Origin: Saccharothrix sp. ALI-22-I
GTDB lineage: Bacteria > Actinomycetota > Actinomycetes > Mycobacteriales > Pseudonocardiaceae
Direction: 5' to 3'
DNA: 41,386 nucleotides
Assembly (NCBI RefSeq): GCF_001984175.1
Contig: NZ_MTQP01000027.1
Coordinates: 1-41,386, forward strand
A model generated the notes under the pieces. The model saw only the letters and a list, made by a program, of their open reading frames with translations, made no database searches and was not told the DNA's origin. Positions within the stretch are counted from its first letter, which is position 1. Each line of letters opens with the position of its first letter. Shown in pieces: positions 33,382 through 41,386 of this stretch. Both the position numbers and the translations under genes were made by a program.

Positions 33382-34790
33382 TCGACGACCCGTCCACCGC
33401 CGCGGCGATCGAGCTGGTGCTCGCCTCCCTGACACGCGACCACCCCGACCGCGCGGCCGGCGCCGCCGAACTGCGCCGCCGCTGGGAAAGGGCCGAACAC
33501 GCGAGCGAACTCCGGGACACCGCAGTCGAGCGCGCCGGCGACGGCTTCACCCGCCTGGATCCCGCCACGGCGCAGCGGGCCGCGTCCGCCGCCGGCTACG
33601 ACCCGGCCGACCTCGAACCCGCCCGCGCCTACCTGGGCGCGCTCACCCTGATCTACGAGCGGTGGGTGCTGCAGGAGGCGGAGGTCGAACCCGAGAACCT
33701 CTACGCCACGCCCGAGCACACCGCGCGGGTGCACGACGTGCTGCACCGCGAAGCCACCCGCCACGAGACGCACCTGGAGAACGGCGCGCCGGTCCCGGAC
33801 CCGCTGGGCGCCGGAGCCTGGTACCTGTCCCGCGCGGTGGAACTGGCCCTGTTCGCCGCCCCCGACCAGCTGCACGACCAGCTGCTGCGGTGGGCCGGGA
33901 GCCTGCACGAGGACTCGCTGCGTGAGCAGCGCCTGCTGTGCTCCGAAGCCCTGCCCCGACTACACGGGCCCTGGGCACTGGAGCACGCCCTGGCCGGCCC
34001 CGGTCTCGGCAAGGACTACCACCGGCCTCACCAGTCCACGGGCACGCCGGTCGTCACCGGCTTCGACATCGCCCTGGGCCGCCCCGGGCTACCGGCGGCC
34101 GACGCCGAGGCGGAACTCGCCACCGCACGCCAGGCGGTGCGAGCCGAACTCGCCGCCGAGATCGCCCGCCTGACCGGCACCACGGCCCTGCAGGACGGAT
34201 CGACGGCCGCGCAGCCCGAGGCGGGGAGCCTGGCCGACACCGCCGGCAACCACGTCGCGGGCTTCTTCACCGCGGCGCTGGCGGTCACCCGGATCGCCGC
34301 CGACGACCTCATGCGTGTCGACGGCCGCCCGGTCCCCGGCGACATGCGCGGCCATGTGCTCAGCGAGCACTACGCGGCCGGACCGTGGCACGAGATGATC
34401 ACGAGCAAGCCGGACGTGGCGGTACAGCGGGCACTGCCCAGCACCACCATCACCGTGGCCGGGCTGACCATCGACTTCCGGCCCGACGCCAACGCCCGCG
34501 TCGAGATGCACGAGCTCAACGCCGCCGGGACGATGACCACCCGCTTCGACCTCGCCCGCCCCGTGGTGGCCGAGATCAACGCCGCCGGGGTAAGTGCCCG
34601 CTTCGACTTCCGCCGGCTCCACGGCCTGCTCGACGTGCTCGGCAGTCCCGACGCGGTCGCCAGGATCGCCCGATACGCCGTGCACCGCGCGATCCACACC
34701 ACGGCCGCCACCGCGATCGGGTCGATGGGGCAACGGCCCACCATCACCGTCCCACCAGGACAGACCTCCTCCCACCAGAGGCGACGATGA
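33378..34790 (+). CDS. Unknown protein, second of three tandem paralogues
   Basis: 470 residues with the same landmarks as the first paralogue: 'ELVLASLTRDHPDRAAGAAE', 'ARAYLGALTLIYERWVLQEAEV', 'ALPRLHGPWALEHALAGPGLGK', 'FDIALGRPGL', 'RVDGRPVPGDMRGHVLSEHY' and 'STTITVAGLTIDFRPD'. It has a longer C-terminal beta-rich part and ends in 'SSHQRRR'. Both ends overlap neighbours by ATGA (33378-33381, 34787-34790), so all three genes are translated from one message. Function unknown. Confidence 0.75.
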   Translation: MIDDPSTAAAIELVLASLTRDHPDRAAGAAELRRRWERAEHASELRDTAVERAGDGFTRLDPATAQRAASAAGYDPADLEPARAYLGALTLIYERWVLQEAEVEPENLYATPEHTARVHDVLHREATRHETHLENGAPVPDPLGAGAWYLSRAVELALFAAPDQLHDQLLRWAGSLHEDSLREQRLLCSEALPRLHGPWALEHALAGPGLGKDYHRPHQSTGTPVVTGFDIALGRPGLPAADAEAELATARQAVRAELAAEIARLTGTTALQDGSTAAQPEAGSLADTAGNHVAGFFTAALAVTRIAADDLMRVDGRPVPGDMRGHVLSEHYAAGPWHEMITSKPDVAVQRALPSTTITVAGLTIDFRPDANARVEMHELNAAGTMTTRFDLARPVVAEINAAGVSARFDFRRLHGLLDVLGSPDAVARIARYAVHRAIHTTAATAIGSMGQRPTITVPPGQTSSHQRRR

Positions 34791-36136
34791 GCACCGGCCA
34801 CGCCGCGACACCACTGCCGGAGCTGGTGATCGCCTCGCTGACCTCCGGCCACCACGACACGACCGCCACACGCGAAATCCGGCAGCGCCGGCACCGCGCC
34901 GCGCTGCACAGGTCGACCCGCCCGCCATGGCACGGCCAGACCTACGACCCGGACAGCCGCCTCGACCCCGTCATGGAGGACGCCCGCTGCCTGCTCGGCG
35001 TCTACACCGTCGTCGGCGAACTGTGGGTGCTGCAACAAGCCGACGTCCACCCCGCCGCCCTCTACACCGACCTGGGCGCGCCGCCGCGGGTCGTGGAGAT
35101 CCTGCACCGCGAACTGCGCCGCACTCCCGGCCGGTTCGCCGACGACGGCACCATCGAGGGCGAACCCGACCCGCTCGCCGAAGGCGCCCGCGACCTGGCC
35201 CACTGGGTCCAGCTTGCCGTGTTCGCCGACATCGACACCCTCCACGCGGAACACGCCCGGCCGGCCGGCTCCCTGCCCGACCCGCGTCTGGAACAACTGC
35301 ACACCCTGTGCTCGCGTGCGCTGGCCGAACTGCGCGGACCGTGGTCACCGGACGCCCGCCTGGCCGCCCCGGAGATCGGCAAGACCTACTGGGAACCACA
35401 CCGCCCCGCCTCCCCGAAGGCGATCGCCGGTCTCGGGATCGCCCTCGGCCTGCCCGGCGGCATCGTCACCCACGATCACGTGCGGCACTCGCGCGACCAG
35501 GTCGACGCCGAGATCGCCCGCCTGTCCGCCACCCGCCTTCCGCCACCCCGCGCCCTGGACGCGGCGCGCTTCCCCGGCCCCGACCGGCAGCACGTGGCCG
35601 CTCGACTGCGCCCGACCGCGGAGTTCCTCGCCGACGCCCTCGGCGTGGTCCGTCTCGCCGCCGACCACACCGCCCGCATCGACGGCCGGCCTGTCGCGCC
35701 CGCCGCCTACGCAAGGATCGTGGACTGGCACGTCGTGGCCGCCGCACACACCTCTCTGGATGTCCTGCCGGCCACCCGGATCAGCATCTCCGGACTGCGG
35801 ATCGGGTTCGTGCCCGGACGAGACCGTCGACCTCGTCGTCGCCGAGATCGACGCGGCCGGCACTCACCGCCGGGTCGACCTCGGCGACCTCGACGACCTC
35901 CTGGAGACGCTGCACCGTGCCGACGCCATCACCACGATCGCCACGATGTGGCTGTGGGGAGAGCTCTACGGCGACAACGGCGACACCGCGCGAACCGGCC
36001 GTTGGCGGGCGGTGCACCGACGCGCGACCACGGCGGCAGGCCGGGGCCCGGCGCCGTCTTCGGCGAACCCGCGCGGGGCCGGGAGTCGGGCGGCACCGGC
36101 GGGAGGCGGGGCCCTGGACCCGCCCCGCTCGCATGA
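34787..36136 (+). CDS. Unknown protein, third tandem paralogue, frameshifted at its 3' end
   Basis: From the ATGA overlap at 34787, about 340 residues match the paralogues: 'ELVIASLTSGHHDTTATREI', 'ARCLLGVYTVVGELWVLQQADV', 'ALAELRGPWSPDARLAAPEIGK', 'LGIALGLPGG', 'ARIDGRPVAPAAYARIVDWH' and 'RISISGLRIGFVPG'. At 35813-35816 (CCCGG) the frame then becomes Arg-rich nonsense to a stop at 36136. The expected sequence 'DETVDLVVAEIDAAGTHRRV' continues in another frame, as if one G were extra. That frame has no stop before 37319. It could be a true pseudogene, a sequencing error in a G-rich run, or programmed slippage. Confidence 0.6.
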   Translation: MSTGHAATPLPELVIASLTSGHHDTTATREIRQRRHRAALHRSTRPPWHGQTYDPDSRLDPVMEDARCLLGVYTVVGELWVLQQADVHPAALYTDLGAPPRVVEILHRELRRTPGRFADDGTIEGEPDPLAEGARDLAHWVQLAVFADIDTLHAEHARPAGSLPDPRLEQLHTLCSRALAELRGPWSPDARLAAPEIGKTYWEPHRPASPKAIAGLGIALGLPGGIVTHDHVRHSRDQVDAEIARLSATRLPPPRALDAARFPGPDRQHVAARLRPTAEFLADALGVVRLAADHTARIDGRPVAPAAYARIVDWHVVAAAHTSLDVLPATRISISGLRIGFVPGRDRRPRRRRDRRGRHSPPGRPRRPRRPPGDAAPCRRHHHDRHDVAVGRALRRQRRHRANRPLAGGAPTRDHGGRPGPGAVFGEPARGRESGGTGGRRGPGPAPLA

Positions 36137-36236
36137 CGCGCCGAACGTCGCGGGTCCGCGACGGGCGCCCGGCAGGGCCGGCACAGGAACCGTGCAGGTC
36201 GATCACCACACAGTCCGATCAAGGGGGAACGAGGAC

Positions 36237-37319
36237 ATGATCAGATACCTGTGGGCGGTGCCGGCCGTGGCGTTGCTGTCGGCGTGCGCCGGTGGCGGCG
36301 CCTCGCCGTCGGACAGCCCGACGCCAGGCAGCCGGAACCGGCAGGCACCGCAGAGCCAACCGGCGATCCCCGACAAGGACCGCGAGGCCGCGGCGGCGCT
36401 GGGGACCTATCGCACGATCGACGCGTGCGGGCTGCACGACATCGAGGCCGCCGAGAAGGTCACCGGTGACCTCGGTGACTCGATCCTGGCCACCTCCGAC
36501 GGTCTCAACCATTGTGAACTGCACCTGCACAGCGCCGAGAACCGCACGACGTGGCGGCTCAAGCTGGAAGTCGGCGCGCGGCTGCTGTCCCCCGAGCGCC
36601 GGGAGTTGCCGGAGCGGACACTGGGCGCGGTCGAGGTGTACCAGCGCGAGACCGAGCGCAACTGCACGCTGTCCAAACCGCTGGACGACCTGCGGACCCT
36701 CGAACTGCTGGTCTCCCCCACGGGCGCGGGCACGCCCGCGAAGAAACCGTGCCAGGTGGCCACGGAGTACCTCACCGAGACCGCGGCGTTGTGGAGCGAC
36801 CCGCCCGAGCGCGCCGACGGCCGCACCACCCCGCGGTTGAGCCTGGCCGAGCAGGACCCGTGCACGGCCGCCTCGGCGGTGCTGGACACCTACGGCGAAG
36901 GCGCCGAACTCAACCCGGTCGAGGTCTTCGCCTGCGAGGCCGGACCGAAGCCGGACCCCCAGGCCCCGCGCACGTCGGCTCCCCGCGCGACCAGGGTGAG
37001 CTTCGTGCTCGACAGCGACCCAGCGCGTCTGGTCGCTGCGCTCGGCAACGCCGGCGAACTCGCCCTCGGCGGGCGCAAGGCGGTGATCCTCCAGCAGGGC
37101 AACGGCTGTTCCGTGTATGTGGTGTGGGACCAGGACACCGGGATCGTGGAGGACCGACGGGCCCGCACTCCCGTCACCGCCCTCGAACTGGTCCACATCA
37201 GCACCGCCTCGTGCGAGTCGGCACAGGCCGCCGCCGAGAAGATCGTGGCGAAGCTGGGCACGCCGAGCCGACCGGCCGACAGCGGCACGGCCGAGATCAC
37301 GCTGGGCGATCTGGACTAA
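36237..37319 (+). CDS. Large secreted lipoprotein, duplicated DUF3558-like
   Basis: 360 residues. Lipoprotein signal 'IRYLWAVPAVALLSAC' with lipobox LSAC, then a Pro/Ser/Gln linker. Two Cys-containing modules follow: 'TIDACGLHDIEAAEKVTGDL' ... 'LNHCELHLH', and 'EQDPCTAASAVLDTYGEGAE' ... 'CESAQAAAEKIVAKLG'. The Cys pattern is that of DUF3558 lipoproteins, but doubled in length. The ATG has a strong AGGGGGAACGAGGAC leader. It is the last gene before an IS630-type end that begins 2 bp after its stop, so an insertion close to the gene end may have removed its downstream region. Confidence 0.75.
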   Translation: MIRYLWAVPAVALLSACAGGGASPSDSPTPGSRNRQAPQSQPAIPDKDREAAAALGTYRTIDACGLHDIEAAEKVTGDLGDSILATSDGLNHCELHLHSAENRTTWRLKLEVGARLLSPERRELPERTLGAVEVYQRETERNCTLSKPLDDLRTLELLVSPTGAGTPAKKPCQVATEYLTETAALWSDPPERADGRTTPRLSLAEQDPCTAASAVLDTYGEGAELNPVEVFACEAGPKPDPQAPRTSAPRATRVSFVLDSDPARLVAALGNAGELALGGRKAVILQQGNGCSVYVVWDQDTGIVEDRRARTPVTALELVHISTASCESAQAAAEKIVAKLGTPSRPADSGTAEITLGDLD

Positions 37320-37320
37320 C

Positions 37321-37854
37321 TAGTGGTGTGTCTCAGAGGGTTGACCCGGTAACCGGTCGGTGGGGCCAGCGGGTCGGGCTTGTCCCGGATGTCGAGTGTG
37401 GGAGGTGGTTGTGGCTCGTCATCCGAGTGTGTTCGTGCGGCCGTTGTCGATGGAGGAGGGTCGGAGGCTTCAGCGGGTCACCAGGACCGCGAAGGACCCG
37501 GTGCGGTTGCGGCGGGCGATCGCGGTGCTCATGTCCCGCCAGGGCTTGGCGGTCCGGGACGTCACCTCGTTGATGCAGGTCGGCGAGGACTACGTGCGGG
37601 ATGTGGTCCACGGCTTCAACGAGCGGGGGTTCGCGGCGCTGGACCCGAAATGGAGCGGCGGGCGGAGTCGGACGATCGGAGAGGCGGTCCGGCAACGGAT
37701 CTGTCCGATCGCCCGTACCTCGCCCGCCGACTGGGGCATCACCGCGTTCTCGACACCGACACCCCGATGTCCCGGGGTGGGACAGCCCGAGACCAACTTC
37801 GCCACCGACTCACCCATCCGCACCTGGACCCGTTACCCGGCCAAGGCTGCGTGA
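37321..37854 (+). mobile_element. IS630-type element remnant, left end and internally deleted transposase
   Basis: Starts with TA and a 31-base terminal repeat (37323-37353). The repeat recurs in inverted orientation at 40577-40607 with one mismatch. The transposase frame from about 37410 gives the N-terminal HTH part of IS630-family proteins ('VFVRPLSMEEGRRLQRVTRT', 'DPVRLRRAIAVLMSRQGLAV', 'GEDYVRDVVHGFNERGF', 'DWGITAFST'). It then jumps to what looks like the C-terminus ('TNFATDSPIRTWTRYPAKA'). The DDE catalytic core is missing, so it cannot be active alone. Confidence 0.8.
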
Positions 37855-37861
37855 CAAGCCG

Positions 37862-38947
37862 CTAGTCGAGGAACCAGCCGGTGCGACCGAGCGGGACTTG
37901 GTCCTGGATACGCGGCACGTACTGGTCGAAGAACAGCCGGTAGGTCAGCTCGGCGCGGCTGCGTGCGCCGAGCTTGGCGTAGACGTGCTTGATGTGGTCG
38001 TCCACCGTGTGTGGTGACACTGCCAGCCCACGCGCGATCTCGTGCCGGGAGTGCCCGCAGGCCAGCAGCCGCACCACGGTGCGTTCACGCCGGGTCAGTC
38101 CGTAGGCGTCGGCGACGATCGCGGCGACTTCGACCGGGCGAGTGGGTTCGACGATGATCGACGCCTGGTCCGCCGTCCGATCGGCGTGCAAGGTCAACCA
38201 CCTGCCCCGACGGGTGCGCAGCCTGCTGCGCACCGGACCGCTCGCGAGCACCCGTCGGGCCAGCACCACCACCGAGAACGGCAGTCCGGAACGGGGGTCG
38301 AGTCCGTCGTCGATCTCGGCGAGCAGCTGCTCGGCGGCCTCGGTGCAGCTCACCCGCTCCAGGTCCCCGCTCACCAGGACGAGGCCGGGTCCGTCCGGCA
38401 TCGGCCGGTGGGTGATCTCGGCGAGCACCATCTCGCGGCGCATGATGTCGGCGACACCCGTCGTGGCCTGCCCCGCGAGTGCGATCTCAGCGGGTGAGAA
38501 GTCGGCGACGTCGGAGCCGCGGAACGCGACCATGGCCCCCCACACCGCCCGGCCGGAGCGGAACAGCAGCCGCATCTCGTACGCCAGCCCGCTGGGCACG
38601 AGGATGTCGCGGTACCGCTCGCTGCGCTCCGGTCGTCCGCCGGTCGCGCCGTTGAGCGTGGCGGCGTTGCCCCGACCCCGGGCCAGGTCCGCCAGTGCGA
38701 GGGCGTCACTGCCGCGGGCTTCGATCTCGGCGAGGTGGCCGAGGTGCTCGGCGGGCAACCCCTCCTCGTGGAAGCCACCGGTGGTCATCACCGTGGCGGG
38801 GTCGACGGTGAGCACGCACCAGGCGTCGAACGGCACGGCCGCGCGCAGGGGGCCGACGACGGCGCGTTCCACCGCCACCGGGCCGCCCGCGACACGGCAG
38901 GCTCGGCGGACGTCCTCCGCGACCCGCTGGGCCGACCGGACCCGCAT
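37862..38947 (-). CDS. LuxR-family transcriptional regulator
   Basis: 361 residues. The C-terminal domain is a LuxR/FixJ HTH: 'LTRRERTVVRLLACGHSRHE' and 'IARGLAVSPHTVDDHIKHVY', then 'KLGARSRAEL'. The N-terminal 250 residues resemble a GAF-like sensor ('PFDAWCVLTVDPATVMTT', 'LLFRSGRAVWGAMVAFRG'). A perfect AGGAGGGTGAT sequence lies 12 bases before the ATG; an in-frame GTG just upstream is too close to it. It is divergently oriented to the oxidoreductase at 39035, which it may control. It is bracketed by the two IS630 ends. Confidence 0.85.
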   Translation of the reverse strand: MRVRSAQRVAEDVRRACRVAGGPVAVERAVVGPLRAAVPFDAWCVLTVDPATVMTTGGFHEEGLPAEHLGHLAEIEARGSDALALADLARGRGNAATLNGATGGRPERSERYRDILVPSGLAYEMRLLFRSGRAVWGAMVAFRGSDVADFSPAEIALAGQATTGVADIMRREMVLAEITHRPMPDGPGLVLVSGDLERVSCTEAAEQLLAEIDDGLDPRSGLPFSVVVLARRVLASGPVRSRLRTRRGRWLTLHADRTADQASIIVEPTRPVEVAAIVADAYGLTRRERTVVRLLACGHSRHEIARGLAVSPHTVDDHIKHVYAKLGARSRAELTYRLFFDQYVPRIQDQVPLGRTGWFLD

Positions 38948-39034
38948 GACCTGCAGTATCACCCTCCTGTGCGTCGTGGGCACCCCCGATTCCGGGGATG
39001 GCGGCGGGTTCACGGCCGGGTCGATCGTCGAGTC

Positions 39035-40402
39035 ATGACAACGATGTTCGAAGGTTTCACCGGACTGCTCCTGCGGCCTGGGGACGACGGCTACGACGAG
39101 GCCCGGAGGGTGTGGAACGGCGCCGTCGACCGCAGGCCCGCGTTCGTCGCGCGGTGTCTGTCGACGGCCGACGTGGTGGCTGCGATCCGGTTCGGCGTGC
39201 GGCACGGGCTGACGATCGCCGTTCGCGGCGGCGGGCACAGCATTCCCGGCCACTCCGTGTGCGAAGGCGGGCTGGTCGTCGACCTCTCCCCGATGAAGTC
39301 GATCCGCGTCGAAGGGCGGGTGGTGCAGGTCGGTCCGGGTGTCCTGTGGCGGGAGCTGGACGCCGTCACCGAAGCGCACGGGCTCGCCGTGCCGGGCGGG
39401 GAGATCTCCGACACCGGGGTCGCCGGTCTGACGCTCGGAGGCGGGATCGGCTGGCTCTCCCGGAAATACGGGCTGGCCTGCGACAACCTCGTCGCCGCGC
39501 GCGTCGTGACGGCCGACGGCACGGTGCTCGACGTGAGCGAGGACGACCACGCGGACCTGCTGTGGGGTCTGCGCGGTGGCGGCGGCAACTTCGGCGTGGT
39601 CACCCGGTTCACCTTCCGGCTGAACCCGATCCCGGTTCCGCTGTTCGCCGGGATGGCGATGCACCCGCTGGACCGCGAGCCGTTGCGCGCCTTTTTCGAT
39701 CTCGCCGCACACGCACCCGACGACTTGGGGCTGAACGCGGCGCTCATCACCGCACCGCCGGAACCGTTCGTGCCCGCCGAACTGCGCGGAAGGCCGGTGG
39801 TCGTGCTCGCCGCGGGCTACCTGGGTCCGTACGGCGAGGGCGTCGAACTGACCCGCACGCTCCGGGAAGGCGCACACCTGGACACCTTCGGTGCCCTGCG
39901 CTACACCGCACTCCAGTCGATGGCGGACGCCGCGACACCGCCGGGTCTGGCCGCACACGTCCGCTCGGAATGGTTGGGGCCGATGTCGGGCGACGCCGTC
40001 GACGCCCTGGTCGAAGCGGCAGAACGGATGACGTCCCCGCTCAACCAGACGCTGGTGCGGATCATGGGCGGGGCCATCGCGCGAGTCCCGCCCGACTCCA
40101 CCGCATTCCGCTTCCGCGAGGCCGCCGCGATGCTGACGCTGGCCGCGTTGTGGTCGGACAGTTCGGACGACGGAGAACCACACCGGGCCTGGGCTCGCAG
40201 CGCCTGGACGGCTCTGCGTCCGTGGTCGGCGGGTGGCGCGTACGTCAACCACCTCGACGACGAGGGCCGCGCCCGGGTTCGCGAGGCTTACGGCACCGAA
40301 ACGTGGGCGAAGCTGGTCGACCTGAAAACCCGGTACGACCCGACGAACGTCTTCCACCACAACAACAACGTCCCGCCTCGACGGACACAGCGCCCGGAGT
40401 GA
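39035..40402 (+). CDS. FAD-linked oxidoreductase (VAO/BBE family)
   Basis: 455-residue flavoprotein. The PCMH-type FAD domain has 'RGGGHSIPGHSVCEGGLVVD' (His expected to carry the flavin), 'GGGIGWLSRKYGLACDNL' and 'LRGGGGNFGVVTRFTF'. The C-terminus has the berberine bridge enzyme motif 'YDPTNVFHHNNNV'. Such enzymes oxidise alcohols, sugars or phenolic and natural-product intermediates with oxygen. The ATG at 39035 is preferred over earlier in-frame starts because homology begins there ('MFEGFTGLLLRPGDDGY'). No signal peptide. It is divergent from the LuxR gene with an 87-bp gap, where shared promoters are expected. Confidence 0.85.
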   Translation: MTTMFEGFTGLLLRPGDDGYDEARRVWNGAVDRRPAFVARCLSTADVVAAIRFGVRHGLTIAVRGGGHSIPGHSVCEGGLVVDLSPMKSIRVEGRVVQVGPGVLWRELDAVTEAHGLAVPGGEISDTGVAGLTLGGGIGWLSRKYGLACDNLVAARVVTADGTVLDVSEDDHADLLWGLRGGGGNFGVVTRFTFRLNPIPVPLFAGMAMHPLDREPLRAFFDLAAHAPDDLGLNAALITAPPEPFVPAELRGRPVVVLAAGYLGPYGEGVELTRTLREGAHLDTFGALRYTALQSMADAATPPGLAAHVRSEWLGPMSGDAVDALVEAAERMTSPLNQTLVRIMGGAIARVPPDSTAFRFREAAAMLTLAALWSDSSDDGEPHRAWARSAWTALRPWSAGGAYVNHLDDEGRARVREAYGTETWAKLVDLKTRYDPTNVFHHNNNVPPRRTQRPE

Positions 40403-40499
40403 GCTCTTCCAGCGTTCCAAGACTCCTCGGAATCCGATCCGACCGGGAACGAACGACTTGGCAGAAAACCTGCCTCCGGGCTGACGCATCGCCCACAGG

Positions 40500-40609
40500 T
40501 CAATCCGGGCATGCCCTGGCCGGACATCAACGCCGCGATCGCCCGCCGCAACCCCACCGGGTCCTTTGCGGCCCCAGTTACCGGGTCAACCCTCCGAGAC
40601 ACACCACTA
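40500..40609 (-). mobile_element. IS630-type element remnant, right (inverted) end
   Basis: On the minus strand it starts with TA and the 31-base terminal repeat (40577-40607), then a short piece of the same transposase N-terminus ('AKDPVGLRRAIAALMSGQGM'). About 100 bp between repeat and coding piece are deleted relative to the left copy. It is therefore the 5' end of a second, inverted copy, not the 3' end of the left one. Bases 40403-40499 are the 3' flank of the oxidoreductase with nothing recognised. Confidence 0.7.
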
Positions 40610-40680
40610 GTCCGAAAATCGCCGTGACCGGGCAGCCAGGGATCGCCCGGCGAAGCCGGGTTGGCGGTGGTGTGTGGTGG

Positions 40681-41386
40681 TCAGGCTGCCGGGGTGAGGG
40701 TGACGGTGTAGCCGAGGGCTTCAAGTTGGCGGATGTGGTTGCGTTTCCTGCGGTCGTCGCCGACGCGCTTGTCGTGGAAGTCGGGGCCGAGGTCGAGGTA
40801 GCGGGTGTCGGGGTCGGACAGCAGGTGCCAGATGATGATCAGGATGGAGCGGCCGATGGCGACCAGGGCTTTCTTCTTGCCGCGGCGTTTGGCGAGGCGT
40901 CGGTAGCGTTCGCCGAGGAAGGTGTCGGTGCGGGCGGCGCCGACGGCGGCCTCGCCGAGGATGCGGGCCAGGTAGCGGTTGCCGTGTCCGGTGCCGGCGT
41001 TGCCCTTCTTTTTGCCGGCGGATTCCTTGACCCCGGGGGCGAACCGTGCCCATGAGACCAGGTGCCCGGCGGTGGGGAACCGGCCCATGTCCGGTCCGAT
41101 CTCGGCGAGGACCACCGCGGCGGCGGTCGGGCCGATGCCCGGGATCTCATCCAGCCGGGCGGTGGCCTGGGCGAAAGGGAGCACCATCTCCTCGACCTTG
41201 GCCTCCAGGGCGGCGATGTCGGCGTCGATCGCGTCGACGCGGGCCAGCATCCGCTCCAGCAGGAACGCGTGGTGGTCGGTGAAGTGCCCGGTGAACGCCT
41301 CCTCCAGCGGGCCGAGCCTGGCGCGCATCCGGCTGCGGGCCAGTTGCGCCAACCGCTTGGGGTCGCGTTCGCCGGCGATCAGGGCT
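40681..41386 (-). mobile_element. IS110-family transposase, partial at the window edge
   Basis: The frame is open through the right edge. The readable 235 C-terminal residues include the Transposase_20 (IS116/IS110/IS902) domain: 'LDEIPGIGPTAAAVVLAEIG', 'FPTAGHLVSWARFAPG', 'GHGNRYLARILGEAAVGAAR' and 'RYRRLAKRRGKKKALVAIGR'. The N-terminal DEDD nuclease domain should lie beyond 41386. The C-terminus at 40681 is a natural stop and looks intact. IS110 elements lack long terminal repeats, and none were seen here. Confidence 0.9.

Noticed and set aside
37862..40489. 875-codon minus-strand open frame across the LuxR and oxidoreductase genes
   Set aside because: Only its 3' part encodes the LuxR protein. 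The upstream part is the GC-driven antisense frame of the oxidoreductase gene, with Arg/His/Gln-rich nonsense.
1..41386. tRNA genes, rRNA genes, CRISPR arrays, replication origin
   Set aside because: No T-loop/cloverleaf signatures, no regularly spaced repeats and no DnaA-box clusters were noticed on either strand.

Overview
The window looks like chromosome from a high-GC filamentous actinomycete, most likely of the order Pseudonocardiales (Saccharothrix/Actinosynnema/Lentzea-like). This is inferred from the GC-rich third codon positions, frequent GTG starts, four-base start/stop overlaps, several DUF3558-type lipoproteins, GPP34 and DUF4254 proteins, and actinobacterial XRE/TPR regulators. 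It is an accessory region: a small biosynthetic cluster, many poorly known genes, decayed gene pieces and IS remnants. I saw no tRNA, rRNA or CRISPR array.

Layout. Bases 33-4924 (all minus): two tandem DUF3558 lipoproteins, a GNAT acetyltransferase coupled to an APC permease, and a GPP34-family protein. Bases 5036-5090 hold a long hairpin. Bases 5540-7851 (plus): an XRE/TPR regulator with an operator-like upstream element, translationally coupled to a phosphotransferase. Bases 8251-14715 (plus): the most interesting block, with a cytochrome P450, a PGM1-type ATP-grasp peptide ligase, an arginine amidinotransferase, a second ATP-grasp amino-acid ligase and an unknown protein. The last three overlap each other by 4 bases. 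PGM1-type ligase plus amidinotransferase is the signature of guanidino-peptide pathways such as pheganomycin, resorcinomycin and ketomemicin. The tailoring set here is different and small. Two more phosphotransferase-fold genes follow on the minus strand (14733-16896) and could give self-protection.

Bases 16949-18996: an XRE pseudogene (same family as the 5666 gene, one internal stop, truncated) lies divergent from a DUF4254 operon and shares the 48-base upstream element. Bases 19258-21109: a NucA/NucB-type nuclease overlapping a DUF6461 protein, then an ITPase (RdgB/HAM1). Bases 21324-22670 are a gene graveyard next to an intact tyrosyl-tRNA synthetase (22688-24085). Bases 24261-26120: an integrase tail, a NYN-domain gene pair and a NYN relic. 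Bases 26313-27287: an endonuclease/exonuclease/phosphatase-family protein.

Bases 27431-30096: a 637-residue unknown protein facing tail-to-tail a frameshifted copy of its N-terminal part. Bases 30648-37319 (plus): a palindrome, a small tail-anchored protein, a broken lipoprotein, then an overlapping operon with three diverged paralogues of an unrecognised ~450-residue family, a 144-residue unknown and a large lipoprotein. Bases 37321-40609: a composite-looking element, in which two inverted IS630-type ends, each flanked by TA, bracket a LuxR regulator and a divergent FAD-linked oxidoreductase. The window ends inside an IS110 transposase gene.
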